A stretch of DNA of 64,000 nt from Duganella sp. Root336D2 (GTDB lineage Bacteria; Pseudomonadota; Gammaproteobacteria; Burkholderiales; Burkholderiaceae_D). This document shows, in pieces, positions 17,441 to 25,808 of the stretch. The notes below the pieces were generated by a model. That model was not told the DNA's origin. It made no database searches and saw nothing but the letters and a program-made list of their open reading frames with translations. The DNA lies in contig NZ_LMDB01000033.1 of assembly GCF_001425005.1 (NCBI RefSeq), positions 187,238-251,237 on the forward strand, in the 5' to 3' direction. A program made the translations under genes and the position numbers. Position 1 is the first letter of the stretch. The number at the start of each line of letters is the position of its first letter.

Positions 17441-17499
17441 ACGCGTCGCACTGTAAGGTCTGCGGTGCGGGGCGCCGAAAACTCCACCGCGGGCAGGTT

Positions 17500-20184
17500 T
17501 TACGCAGTTTCCTCCACCCGGATCTCGCTCAGCAGCTTCTTCAGCTCGGGAACACAGGAGCCGCAGTTGCCGCCGGCTTTCACGCAAGCTGTGATTTGCG
17601 CCGGCGTGGTCAGGTTCTGCTCGCGGATGACTTTGCAGATGGTGTTGCGGCCGACGCCGAAGCAGGAGCAGACGGTCGGACCGGCGTCGGCGCCTGCGCT
17701 GATCGGACGGCCTGCCAGCAGCGCGGCACGGTCGGCCATTTCCAGTTGCGGTTTGTCGAACAAGCTGGCCAGCCATTGGCGGGCCGGCAGGTCGGGCCGT
17801 GCCGAAATGAAGAGGCATTGCGCGATGCGGTCGTCGACCAGGTGCACGGCACGGAATACACCGGAGGTGCGGTCGGCGTATTCGAGCCAGTCGGCGTCCT
17901 CGTCGCTGATGCCGAGCAGTTGACGCGCCCAGGCACCAAAGTCTTCGATGGCGTTGCGGCCGGCCAGTTCGTAGCGCTGGAAATCTTTGCCCTGCACCTT
18001 GGTCCAGTAGGCCAGCGCGTCAAGTTGCAGCGCATCTCGGCTCAGGATGAAGCCGTGCCATTTGACCGGGAAACGGTCGATCATCACTGGAGTGTGTTTG
18101 AATTCCGGTTCACCCGAGACCGGGTCGACCACGGGGTTCACCACGGCGCCGACGCGGGCATCGGAAGAGGTCTGGCTGTTCCAGTGAATAGGCACGAAGG
18201 CGCTGCCGCGCGCGATGCCGCCGCCATGCTGGACGCGCGCGATCATGCTGCCCCACTGGCTGGTGACACGCGCCAGTTCGCCTTCTTTCACGCCACACAG
18301 CAGGGCGTCCTGCGGGTGCATGTCAATGAAGGATTCGGGAATGTGGTCGGCCAGCTTTGGTGCGCGGCCGGTACGGGTCATGGTGTGCCAGTGGTCGCGC
18401 ACGCGGCCGGTGTTGAGGGAGATCGGGAATTCCCCGTCGGGCAGGTTGGCCGGGGCGCGCGGTACGGTAGCGACGAAACGCGCGCGGCCGTCGGCGTGCG
18501 AAAAGCGGCCGTCGGCGAACGGACGTTCCGCTGGCGGGACATCGGCGGCGGCGACTGCAGGCCATTGCGTCGGCTGGAGGGCGTCGTAAGCGGACTCGCC
18601 CAGCGTGGCCAGCGCGCCGATGTTGAAGGCGCGCGGCAGCTCTTCGGCGCTGTTGCGCCAGGCGCTCAGGCGGGCGTGTTCGGTGAAGATCTCGGCGGCG
18701 CTGGCGTAGCCGAAGCCGTCATAGCCCATGCGCAGCGCGAACTGCGACAGGATCAGCCAATCCGCCCTCGCCTCGCCCGGTGCGGGCAGGAAGGCGCGCT
18801 GGCGGGAAATGCGGCGTTCGGAGTTGGTGACCGTGCCATCCTTCTCGCCCCATGCCAGCGCGGGCAGGAGGACGTCGGCGTAGGCATTGGTGTCGGTGTC
18901 GCGCACCACGTCGGATACCACCACCAGTTCGCAGCGTTCGAGCGCGCGGCGCACCTGGTCGGCGTTCGGCAGGCTAACTACCGGATTGGTGGCGATCACC
19001 CATACCGCCTTGACGCGGCCGGCTTCGATGGCTTCAAACAGGTCAACCGCTTTCAAGCCAGGATGCGAGGCGATGCGCGGCGATTCCCAGAATGTTTGCA
19101 CGGCATCGCGGTGCGCGGCGTTGTCCAGATCCATGTGCGCTGCCAGCATATTCGCCAGGCCGCCTACTTCGCGGCCGCCCATGGCGTTCGGCTGGCCGGT
19201 GATCGAGAACGGGCCCATGCCCTGCTTGCCGATACGGCCGCCGATCAGGTGGCAGTTGATGATGCTGTTCACCTTGTCGGTGCCGGCGCCGGACTGGTTC
19301 ACGCCCATTGAGAAGCCGGTAATTACCTTGGCGGTGGCGGCGAAGGATTCGTAGAACTCCATCAAGTCCTGCAGGTTCAGGCGGCAGGCACGCGCCACTT
19401 CCTCCGGTGTCAGAGTGGCGGCCGCCAGCGCGCCTTCCAGGCCGCTGGTATGCGCGGCGACAAACGCAGGATCAACCGCACCGATGCGCGACAAGTAGCC
19501 GAGCAGGCCATTGAACAGCCAGACGTCGGTGCCGGGCTTGATTGGCAGGTGCAGGTCGGCCAATTCGCAGGTGGCGGTACGGCGCGGGTCTACCACCACG
19601 ATCTTCATGTGGGGACGCGCTTCCTTGGCGCGCGTCAGGTGCTGGAACAGGATCGGATGGCACCAGGCCAGGTTGGAGCCGACCAGCACCACCATATCGG
19701 CGTGGTCGATATCGTCATAATTGACCGGCACCACGTCCTCGCCAAAGGCACGCTTATGGCCGGCCACGGCGGACGACATGCACAGGCGCGAGTTGGTGTC
19801 GATATTGGCGCTGCCGATATAGCCTTTCACCAGCTTGTTGGCGACGTAGTAGTCTTCGGTCAGCAACTGGCCTGAGACGTAGAAGGCCACGGCGTCCGGG
19901 CCATGCTCATCGATGATGGCGCGCCACTTGTCGGCGACGTGGTCGAGCGCCTCGCCCCAGGCTACGCGCTGCAGCGAGCTGTCGCTTTCCCGGTCGCGCA
20001 TCATCGGATACAGCAGGCGACCTTCCAGGCCAATCGTTTCGCCCAGCGCGGAACCTTTCACGCAAAGGCGCCCCTGGTTGGCGGGATGCGCAGCATCGCC
20101 GGCAATATCGAAGCCGCCACCTTCACGCGGCGTCGCCGTGACACCACAACCAACACCACAATAGGCGCACGTCGTCTTAATCAT
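17500..20184 (-). CDS. nasA: Assimilatory nitrate reductase catalytic subunit
   Basis: NasA reduces nitrate to nitrite in the cytoplasm using a molybdopterin guanine dinucleotide cofactor. The 894-residue protein starts with the [4Fe-4S] motif CAYCGVGCGV (Cys 6, 9 and 13, with Cys near 41 in RLCVKGSA). It contains the molybdopterin oxidoreductase core, including SRLCMSSAVAG and the GINQS-like GVNQSGAGTDK. The C-terminal 60 residues are a BFD-type [2Fe-2S] domain (CSCFGVGRNTIC and GGNCGSCVPEL), as in Klebsiella-type NasA. I start at the ATG at 20184; a longer start adds no family sequence. It is the last gene of the operon, 4 nt after the flavoprotein gene. Confidence 0.93.
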   Translation of the reverse strand: MIKTTCAYCGVGCGVTATPREGGGFDIAGDAAHPANQGRLCVKGSALGETIGLEGRLLYPMMRDRESDSSLQRVAWGEALDHVADKWRAIIDEHGPDAVAFYVSGQLLTEDYYVANKLVKGYIGSANIDTNSRLCMSSAVAGHKRAFGEDVVPVNYDDIDHADMVVLVGSNLAWCHPILFQHLTRAKEARPHMKIVVVDPRRTATCELADLHLPIKPGTDVWLFNGLLGYLSRIGAVDPAFVAAHTSGLEGALAAATLTPEEVARACRLNLQDLMEFYESFAATAKVITGFSMGVNQSGAGTDKVNSIINCHLIGGRIGKQGMGPFSITGQPNAMGGREVGGLANMLAAHMDLDNAAHRDAVQTFWESPRIASHPGLKAVDLFEAIEAGRVKAVWVIATNPVVSLPNADQVRRALERCELVVVSDVVRDTDTNAYADVLLPALAWGEKDGTVTNSERRISRQRAFLPAPGEARADWLILSQFALRMGYDGFGYASAAEIFTEHARLSAWRNSAEELPRAFNIGALATLGESAYDALQPTQWPAVAAADVPPAERPFADGRFSHADGRARFVATVPRAPANLPDGEFPISLNTGRVRDHWHTMTRTGRAPKLADHIPESFIDMHPQDALLCGVKEGELARVTSQWGSMIARVQHGGGIARGSAFVPIHWNSQTSSDARVGAVVNPVVDPVSGEPEFKHTPVMIDRFPVKWHGFILSRDALQLDALAYWTKVQGKDFQRYELAGRNAIEDFGAWARQLLGISDEDADWLEYADRTSGVFRAVHLVDDRIAQCLFISARPDLPARQWLASLFDKPQLEMADRAALLAGRPISAGADAGPTVCSCFGVGRNTICKVIREQNLTTPAQITACVKAGGNCGSCVPELKKLLSEIRVEETA

Positions 20185-20188
20185 GAAT

Positions 20189-21403
20189 TCACGCAGCCTG
20201 CGCGCAAAGCGCCTGCCCAAACAAGAGATGGTTGCGCATCGACGAAATGTCGGTGCGGTTCTGGATCAGGTCGAAGTACCACGGGCCGTCCTGCACATCG
20301 CCATACAGCACGGCGCCGGTGACGCGGCCGCCGTCCAGCACCAGGCGTTTGTAGACGCCGCGGCGCGGATCGCGCAGCACCAGGTCTTCGCTGCCTTCGC
20401 CGCCGATGAAATCGCCGACCGAATACAGGTCGACACCGGTCACCTTGAGGCGGGTCGGCGTAACCTGCTGCACGTAGCGGCGGTGGCCGTTGCCCGCCAG
20501 GTGGGCGGCGCAGACGCGCGCCTGCTCCCAGATCGGCGCCACCAGGCCGAAGGTGGCGCGGCGGTGCTGTACGCATTCACCCACCGCATAGATGCGCGGG
20601 TCGAAGCTTTGCAGGGTGTCATCCACCACAATGGCGCGTTCGCAATGCAGGCCGCTGCGGCGGGCCAGTTCGATATTCGGGCGCACGCCGGCCGTCATCA
20701 CCACCAGATCGGCCGGGATCTCGCTGCCGTCGGCAAAGCGCACGGCGGTGACGCGCTCGGTGCCGACGATTTCGCTGGTCTGGGCTTCCATGCGGAAGAC
20801 CAGGCCTTTCGCTTCCAGCGCTTTTTGCAGGAGCTGCGCGGCCGGCTTGTCGAGCTGCTGGTTCATCAGGGCATCGGTCACGTGCACCACGGTGACATGC
20901 ATGCCCTGGCGCTGCAGGCCATTGGCAGCTTCCAGGCCGAGCAGGCCGCCGCCGATCACCACGGCGTGGCGATGATTGCGCGCCGCTTCCAGCATCGATT
21001 CCACGTCCTGGATGTCGCGGAAAGCCAGCACGCCCGGCAGCTCGTGACCAGGCACCGGAATGATGAATGGGCGTGAACCGGTCGCCAGCAGCAGGCGGTC
21101 GTAACGCACTTCCAGGCCGGAACGGGCGCGCACCAGGCGGCGCTTGCGGTCGATGAACTCGACCGGGTCGCCGGCGTGCAGGGTGATGCGATTCTGCTGG
21201 TACCACTCGCGCGTGTTCAGCATGATGTCGTCCACCGTCTTCTCGCCCGCCAGCACCGGCGACAGCAGGATACGGTTGTAGTTGCCATGCGGCTCGGCGC
21301 CGAAAACGGTGATGTCGTACATGTCCGGCGCGAGCTTGAGCAGCTCCTCGACCGTGCGCATGCCGGCCATGCCGTTGCCGACAACGACCAGGGCGGGCTT
21401 CAT
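20189..21403 (-). CDS. NAD(P)/FAD-dependent oxidoreductase, probable nitrate reductase electron-transfer subunit
   Basis: A 404-residue flavoprotein with an FAD motif at the start (LVVVGNGMAGMRTVEELL) and a second GxGxxG for NAD(P)H in AVVIGGGLLGLEAANGL. The C-terminal FAD motif contains IYAVGECVQHR. It closely resembles the N-terminal half of NirB and NasC/NasB-type reductases that pass electrons from NAD(P)H to nitrate reductase. That is its likely job for NasA next door. The start at 21403 overlaps the end of nirD by 4 nt; the open frame extends upstream only as a shadow of nirD. The annotation as a NasA partner is inferred from context. Confidence 0.82.
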   Translation of the reverse strand: MKPALVVVGNGMAGMRTVEELLKLAPDMYDITVFGAEPHGNYNRILLSPVLAGEKTVDDIMLNTREWYQQNRITLHAGDPVEFIDRKRRLVRARSGLEVRYDRLLLATGSRPFIIPVPGHELPGVLAFRDIQDVESMLEAARNHRHAVVIGGGLLGLEAANGLQRQGMHVTVVHVTDALMNQQLDKPAAQLLQKALEAKGLVFRMEAQTSEIVGTERVTAVRFADGSEIPADLVVMTAGVRPNIELARRSGLHCERAIVVDDTLQSFDPRIYAVGECVQHRRATFGLVAPIWEQARVCAAHLAGNGHRRYVQQVTPTRLKVTGVDLYSVGDFIGGEGSEDLVLRDPRRGVYKRLVLDGGRVTGAVLYGDVQDGPWYFDLIQNRTDISSMRNHLLFGQALCAQAA

Positions 21404-21750
21404 GCGCCGACCCAGACCTTTCCGCCTTCGATGCGTGCCGGCCAGGTCGGCACCGAATGCTCCGGCGCTTCCAGGCATTCGCCGGTCTGCAGGTCGAAGT
21501 GGTGCTTGTAAATCGGCGAGGCGACCACCAGGCGTTCGCCCAGGTTGCCGACCAGGCCGCGCGACAGCACGGACGCTTCGGCATTCGGGTCGTAATTGCC
21601 AATGGCGAAAACGCGGCTGTCGGCGCCGTCGTTCATGCGAAAGACTGCGACTTGCTGGCCTTGCAGCAGCGCGCAAACGCCGGTATTGGGGACGATTTCT
21701 TCCACGCCGCAAACGGCGGTCCAGGCGGATGCTTGGGTATCACGGTGCAT
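21400..21750 (-). CDS. nirD: Nitrite reductase [NAD(P)H] small subunit
   Basis: A 116-residue Rieske-fold protein that works with NirB in reducing nitrite to ammonia. It begins with a W-T-A-V-C start (ASAWTAVCGVEEIVPNTGV) and has ALLQGQQVAVFR, AIGNYDPNA and the conserved ASPIYKHHFDLQTGECLE near the C terminus. As in other NirD proteins the Rieske Cys/His cluster ligands are missing, so it probably holds no Fe-S centre. It lies 10 nt downstream of nirB and overlaps the flavoprotein gene by 4 nt. Confidence 0.93.
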   Translation of the reverse strand: MHRDTQASAWTAVCGVEEIVPNTGVCALLQGQQVAVFRMNDGADSRVFAIGNYDPNAEASVLSRGLVGNLGERLVVASPIYKHHFDLQTGECLEAPEHSVPTWPARIEGGKVWVGA

Positions 21751-21760
21751 GGTTTTCTCC

Positions 21761-24283
21761 TCAGGCGATGGCTTTGATCGGGATCAGCTTGCGTTCTTCC
21801 AGGGTGGCCGGGCGGATCTGGCCGCGTTCCTCCATGAAGACCACATTGCTATCGGCTTCCGGGCTGTTGACGAAGTGGCGGAAACGGGCGCGCGTTTCAG
21901 GATTGTTGACGGCTTCTTTCCACTCGCAGGCGTAGGTATCGACCACGCGCTGCATGTCTTCTTCCATTTCGGCGTTGATGCCCAGTTTGTCCTTGATGAT
22001 CACGTCTTTCAGGTAATCCAGGCCGCCTTCCAGGTTTTCACGCCAGGTGCTGGTACGCTGCAGGCGGTCGGCGGTGCGGCTGTAGAACATCAGGAAGCGG
22101 TCGATGTAGGCCACCAGGGTTGCCTTGTCCAGGTCGGACGCCAGCAGCTCGGCGTGGCGCGGCTTCATGCCGCCGTTGCCGCACACGTACAGGTTCCAGC
22201 CTTTTTCGGTGGCGATGATGCCGACGTCCTTGCCCTGCGCTTCCGCGCATTCGCGGGTGCAGCCGGACACGCCGAACTTGATCTTGTGCGGAGTGCGCAA
22301 CCCCTTGTAGCGGTTTTCCAGTTCGATCGCCAGGCCGACGGAGTCGTCCACGCCGTAACGGCACCAGGTGGAGCCGACGCAGGATTTCACGGTGCGCAGC
22401 GACTTGCCGTAGGCATGGCCGGTCTCGAAGCCGGCGGCAATCAGTTCTTCCCAGATCGCCGGAAGCTGTTCGACGCGGGCGCCAAACAGGTCGACGCGCT
22501 GGCCGCCGGTGATCTTGGTGTACAGGCCGTATTTCCTGGCGACCTGGCCGACGGCGATCAAGCCTTCCGGCGTCACTTCGCCGCCCGGCATGCGCGGCAC
22601 CACTGAGTAGGTGCCGTCTTTCTGGATGTTGCCCAGGAAGTAGTCGTTCGAATCCTGCAGGCTGGCATGCTCCTTCTTCAGTACGAAGTCGTTCCAGCAG
22701 GTGGCGAAGATGCTCGCCGCCAGCGGCTTGCAGATGTCGCAGCCCAGGCCCTTGCCGTGGCGTTCCAGCAGGTCTTCGAAGGACTTGACCTGGCCCACGC
22801 GGATCAGGTGGAACAGTTCCTGGCGCGAATGCGGGAAGTGTTCGCAAACATGGTTGTTCACGTCCATGCCCAGCTTCTTCATCTCCGCTTTCATGATCTG
22901 CGTTACCAGCGGCACGCAGCCGCCGCAGGAGGTGCCTGCGCCGCAGCACTTCTTGATGGCGCCGATGCTGGTGGCACCGTCGGCGACGGCCTCGCAGATG
23001 GCGCCTTTCGACACGTCGTTGCAGGAGCAGATCTGGGCGCCGGCCGGCAGGGCGTCAACACCCAGGCCTGGTTTGGCCGCCCCATCGGATTGCGGCAGGA
23101 TCAGGAATTCCGGCGCTTCCGGCAGTTCGATCTTGTTCAGCATCATCTGCAGCAGGGTGCCGTATTCGCCGGCATCGCCCACCATCACGCCGCCCAGCAG
23201 GAATTTGCCGCAGTCGGACACTACGATCTTCTTGTACACCTGCTTGCGTTCATCGGTGAACTGGTAGCTGCGCGCGCCTTCAGCCTTGGCGTGCGGGTCG
23301 CCGATGCTGGCCACGTCCACGCCCATCAGCTTCAGTTTCGTGCTCATGTCGGCGCCGGTGAATTCGGCGGCGGTGTCGCCGCAGATATGGCGCGCAGTGA
23401 CGCGGGCCATGTCGTAGCCTGGCGCCACCAGGCCGAAGACCTGGCCGTTCCACAGTGCGCATTCGCCGATCGCATATACGTCCGGGTCGCTGGTCTGGCA
23501 TTGGTTGTTGATCGCGATGCCGCCGCGCGGGCCAACTTCCAGGCCGCATTCGCGCGCCAGGTAGTCGCGCGGGCGGATGCCGGCAGAGAACACGATCATG
23601 TCGGCGTCGAGCGAAGTGCCGTCGGCGAACTGCATGCGATGGGTGCCGCTTTCACCGGCCACGATGGCGGTGGTGTTCTTGCCGGTGTGGACGGTCACGC
23701 CCAGGTCTTCGATCTTCTGGCGCAGCACGCGGCCGCCGCCATCGTCGACCTGCACCGCCATCAGGCGCGGTGCGAATTCGACGACGTGGGTTTCCAGGCC
23801 CAGGTCTTTCAGCGCCTTGGCGCACTCCAGGCCGAGCAGGCCGCCGCCGATCACCACGCCGGTCCTGGAGCGTGCACCGCATTCCCGCATGCCTTCCAGG
23901 TCTTCGATGGTGCGGTAGACGAAGCAATCCTTGCGGTCCTTGCCCTCGATCTGCGGCACGAAGGGGAAGGAGCCGGTGGCGATCACCAGCTTGTCATAAG
24001 GGAGTACTTCTCCGCTGTTGGTGGTGACGGTGTGCGCAGCGCGGTCGATGGCAATGGCGCGGCCATTCAGCTTCAGCACCAGATCGTCGCGGTCGAAGAA
24101 GCCCTCCTCCACCAGCGACAGTTCTTGCGCGCTCTTGCCGCTGAAGAATTCTGACAGGTGCACGCGGTCGTAGGCGGGGCGTGGTTCTTCGCACAGGATA
24201 GTGACCTGGGCGCTACCCGCAGGCAGGGATTTCAGGAACTGGTGGCCAACCATGCCGTGGCCGATGACGACGATCTTCTTCAT
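21761..24283 (-). CDS. nirB: Nitrite reductase [NAD(P)H] large subunit
   Basis: NirB carries FAD, a [2Fe-2S] centre, a [4Fe-4S] cluster and siroheme, and reduces nitrite to ammonia with NAD(P)H in the cytoplasm. The 840-residue protein begins KKIVVIGHGMVGHQF (FAD) and has GVVIGGGLLGLECAKAL for NAD(P)H. Next come a BFD-type Cys-rich domain (ICSCNDVSKGAIC, CGAGTSCGGCVPLV near residues 420-460) and the siroheme/Fe-S motifs CVGSTWC and CTREC in the last third. The length matches the family. The ATG at 24283 overlaps the stop of the transporter gene by 4 nt, suggesting coupling. Confidence 0.95.
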   Translation of the reverse strand: MKKIVVIGHGMVGHQFLKSLPAGSAQVTILCEEPRPAYDRVHLSEFFSGKSAQELSLVEEGFFDRDDLVLKLNGRAIAIDRAAHTVTTNSGEVLPYDKLVIATGSFPFVPQIEGKDRKDCFVYRTIEDLEGMRECGARSRTGVVIGGGLLGLECAKALKDLGLETHVVEFAPRLMAVQVDDGGGRVLRQKIEDLGVTVHTGKNTTAIVAGESGTHRMQFADGTSLDADMIVFSAGIRPRDYLARECGLEVGPRGGIAINNQCQTSDPDVYAIGECALWNGQVFGLVAPGYDMARVTARHICGDTAAEFTGADMSTKLKLMGVDVASIGDPHAKAEGARSYQFTDERKQVYKKIVVSDCGKFLLGGVMVGDAGEYGTLLQMMLNKIELPEAPEFLILPQSDGAAKPGLGVDALPAGAQICSCNDVSKGAICEAVADGATSIGAIKKCCGAGTSCGGCVPLVTQIMKAEMKKLGMDVNNHVCEHFPHSRQELFHLIRVGQVKSFEDLLERHGKGLGCDICKPLAASIFATCWNDFVLKKEHASLQDSNDYFLGNIQKDGTYSVVPRMPGGEVTPEGLIAVGQVARKYGLYTKITGGQRVDLFGARVEQLPAIWEELIAAGFETGHAYGKSLRTVKSCVGSTWCRYGVDDSVGLAIELENRYKGLRTPHKIKFGVSGCTRECAEAQGKDVGIIATEKGWNLYVCGNGGMKPRHAELLASDLDKATLVAYIDRFLMFYSRTADRLQRTSTWRENLEGGLDYLKDVIIKDKLGINAEMEEDMQRVVDTYACEWKEAVNNPETRARFRHFVNSPEADSNVVFMEERGQIRPATLEERKLIPIKAIA

Positions 24284-25581
24284 GCTACTGCTCCTGCAAT
24301 GGCGTTTTCTTTGACGGTAGACTCGCTGAAACGTGCGGCCAGTGCGCACAGGGCGGAGACGGCGACGAACATGCCCAGGATCCACAGGGTTTGCTGGGTA
24401 TTGCCGATGCCTTTCAGCAGGAAGCCGGCCGCCACCGCACCGACATTGCCGCCGGCGCCGATGATGCCGGCCACGCCGCCCAGGGCGCGCTTGTCGACGA
24501 ATGGCACCAGCGCATAGGTCGCGCCGCAGGCCATGTGGGTGAACAGGCCGAATACCAGCATGGCGATCACGGCGAGTGTCACGCTGTCGGCCTTGGCGAA
24601 GAACATCAGGCCGATACCCTCGCCGATCATCATGGCGAACAGCAGGGTGACGCGGCTATTCAGGCTGCCGCGTGCAGCGGCCTTGTCGGAAACATAACCG
24701 CCCAGCGCACGGGCAAACAGCGCCAGCAGGCCGAAGCTGCCTGCTGCCAGGCCGGCTTGCGGCAGCGTGAGCTTGAAAGTATCGACGTAGTAAATGGCAG
24801 CGATGTTGTGGATGAAGATCTCCACGCCGAAGCAGGCACCGTAGGTCACGAACAGCAGCCACACGCGGTAGTTGACAGCGGCCAGCTTGAAGCTCGACCA
24901 GCCGCCTTTCTTGCCGCCTTCCAGCTCGACGCCGGCAGCGCGCAGGTCGGCATAGTTACCGTCCGGGCAGTCCTGGGTGAAGCGGTAGTAGACGAAGGCC
25001 ATGACCAGCATCAGCACGCCCGGCACCACCAGGGCGGCGCGCCAGCCCATGGTTTCGTTCACCCCCAGCATGACCATGGCGGCCATGATCATCGGCATGG
25101 TGGACTGCACCACGCCGCCGCCCGCATTGCCCCAGCCCGCGGCGGCCGCGTTGGCGGTGCCGACCACGTTCGGTGCGAACATGACCGAGGTGTGGTACTG
25201 GGTGATGACGAAGCTGGCGCCGACTGCGCCGATCAAGAGGCGGAAGAACAGGAAGCTTTCATAGGTCTGCGCTGCGGCTACGCCCAGGACAGGGATGGCG
25301 CCCAGGAGCAGCAGGCCGGTGTAAGCCTTGCGCGGGCCGTAGCGGTCGCACAGCGGGCCGATCACCAGGCGCACGATGATGGTGATCGCCACGGCGGCGA
25401 TATTGATGTTGGCGATCTGCGCCGGGGTCAGGCCGAATTCGCCTTTAATGACGGGCATCAGCGGTGCGCAGGCGAACCACGCAAAAAAGCAGACGAAGAA
25501 GGCCATCCAGGTGAGATGGAAGGCACGCATCTGCGGCGTGGAGAACGAAAACAGGTTGATGCTGGTCGCTTTGCTTGCCAT
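24280..25581 (-). CDS. Nitrate/nitrite transporter of the major facilitator superfamily (NarK/NasA type)
   Basis: A 433-residue protein with about 12 membrane segments that takes up nitrate, and perhaps nitrite, across the inner membrane. The nitrate porter signature is visible in helix 5 (NAAAAGWGNAGGGVVQ) and in its helix 11 counterpart (GVAGIIGAGGNVGAV). The conserved Arg of helix 2 lies in the stretch VRLVIGPLCDRYGPRKAY. It is the first structural gene of the nitrate operon. A 220-nt leader before it contains the sigma-54 promoter and the antitermination site described separately. The gene starts at the ATG at 25581; the frame upstream of it is leader sequence. Confidence 0.92.
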   Translation of the reverse strand: MASKATSINLFSFSTPQMRAFHLTWMAFFVCFFAWFACAPLMPVIKGEFGLTPAQIANINIAAVAITIIVRLVIGPLCDRYGPRKAYTGLLLLGAIPVLGVAAAQTYESFLFFRLLIGAVGASFVITQYHTSVMFAPNVVGTANAAAAGWGNAGGGVVQSTMPMIMAAMVMLGVNETMGWRAALVVPGVLMLVMAFVYYRFTQDCPDGNYADLRAAGVELEGGKKGGWSSFKLAAVNYRVWLLFVTYGACFGVEIFIHNIAAIYYVDTFKLTLPQAGLAAGSFGLLALFARALGGYVSDKAAARGSLNSRVTLLFAMMIGEGIGLMFFAKADSVTLAVIAMLVFGLFTHMACGATYALVPFVDKRALGGVAGIIGAGGNVGAVAAGFLLKGIGNTQQTLWILGMFVAVSALCALAARFSESTVKENAIAGAVA

Positions 25582-25596
25582 GGTGTGGTCCCTGAA

Positions 25597-25651
25597 AACA
25601 AAAAGGCGTCCGTGCAGCGCCCGCCATCGGTGGCAGTGCTGCACGGACGCC
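25597..25651 (-). terminator. Intrinsic terminator in the nitrate operon leader
   Basis: On the - strand the leader forms a perfect 14-bp stem: GGCGTCCGTGCAGC pairs with GCTGCACGGACGCC (25638-25651 and 25605-25618 on the + strand), with a 19-nt loop. A run of T residues (TTTTTGTTTT) follows. It stops only 16 bp before the transporter ATG, so transcription must be antiterminated for the operon to be expressed. Its 5' arm shares bases with the second hexaloop hairpin upstream, so the two structures exclude each other. Confidence 0.9.
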
Positions 25652-25685
25652 GTTGTCCGGTTAGCCGATCCTCCGTTAGACCAGC
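25644..25685 (-). promoter_or_regulatory. ANTAR-target RNA motif (two hexaloop hairpins), likely NasT binding site
   Basis: Reading the leader 5' to 3', the first hairpin (25685-25664) has an 8-bp stem GCTGGTCT/GGATCGGC with G-U pairs and the loop AACGGA. After a 4-nt linker the second hairpin (25659-25644) has a 5-bp stem CGGAC/GTCCG and the loop AACGGC. Both loops have six bases with A at position 1 and G at position 4, the signature known for RNAs bound by ANTAR regulators. The second hairpin overlaps the 5' arm of the terminator. NasT, encoded just upstream, has an ANTAR domain and is the expected binder. Confidence 0.88.
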
Positions 25686-25700
25686 GCTTTACCTATCCTT

Positions 25701-25716
25701 TGCAAGACCTGTGCCA
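25701..25716 (-). promoter_or_regulatory. Sigma-54 (RpoN) promoter of the nitrate operon
   Basis: The - strand reads TGGCACAGGTCTTGCA. The GG and GC dinucleotides of the -24 and -12 elements are exactly 10 bases apart, matching the consensus TGGCAC-N5-TTGCA. The predicted start of transcription is near 25690, which places both hexaloop hairpins and the terminator just inside the transcript. This indicates control by a nitrogen-responsive enhancer-binding protein such as NtrC, in addition to nitrate control by NasS/NasT. Confidence 0.88.
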
Positions 25717-25767
25717 GCCGTTTTGCAGGGGAAAACGAGGGTTAGCGGCGGATTTTCGCCATCTGGC

Positions 25768-25795
25768 GGTGCACCGCGCCCAACTATGGTGCACC
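25768..25795. promoter_or_regulatory. Pair of GGTGCACC palindromes upstream of the sigma-54 promoter
   Basis: The 8-bp palindrome GGTGCACC occurs at 25768-25775 and again at 25788-25795, exactly 20 bp (two helical turns) apart and on the same face of the DNA. The half-sites TGCACC and GGTGCA are those of NtrC sites, although the usual 5-bp spacing within one site is not met. They lie about 50-80 bp upstream of the -24 element and directly after the nasS stop. They are probably activator sites; NtrC is a guess. Confidence 0.55.
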
Positions 25796-25808
25796 GCAAT
25801 AGGGCGCG

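Noticed and set aside
17413..19311. A 632-codon open frame opposite nasA
   Set aside because: Shadow of nasA; no start context and no recognisable domains.
25597..25651. Attenuation by a leader peptide in the nitrate operon
   Set aside because: No short frame with a ribosome binding site precedes the terminator; the two hexaloop hairpins and the adjacent NasT gene explain the control better.
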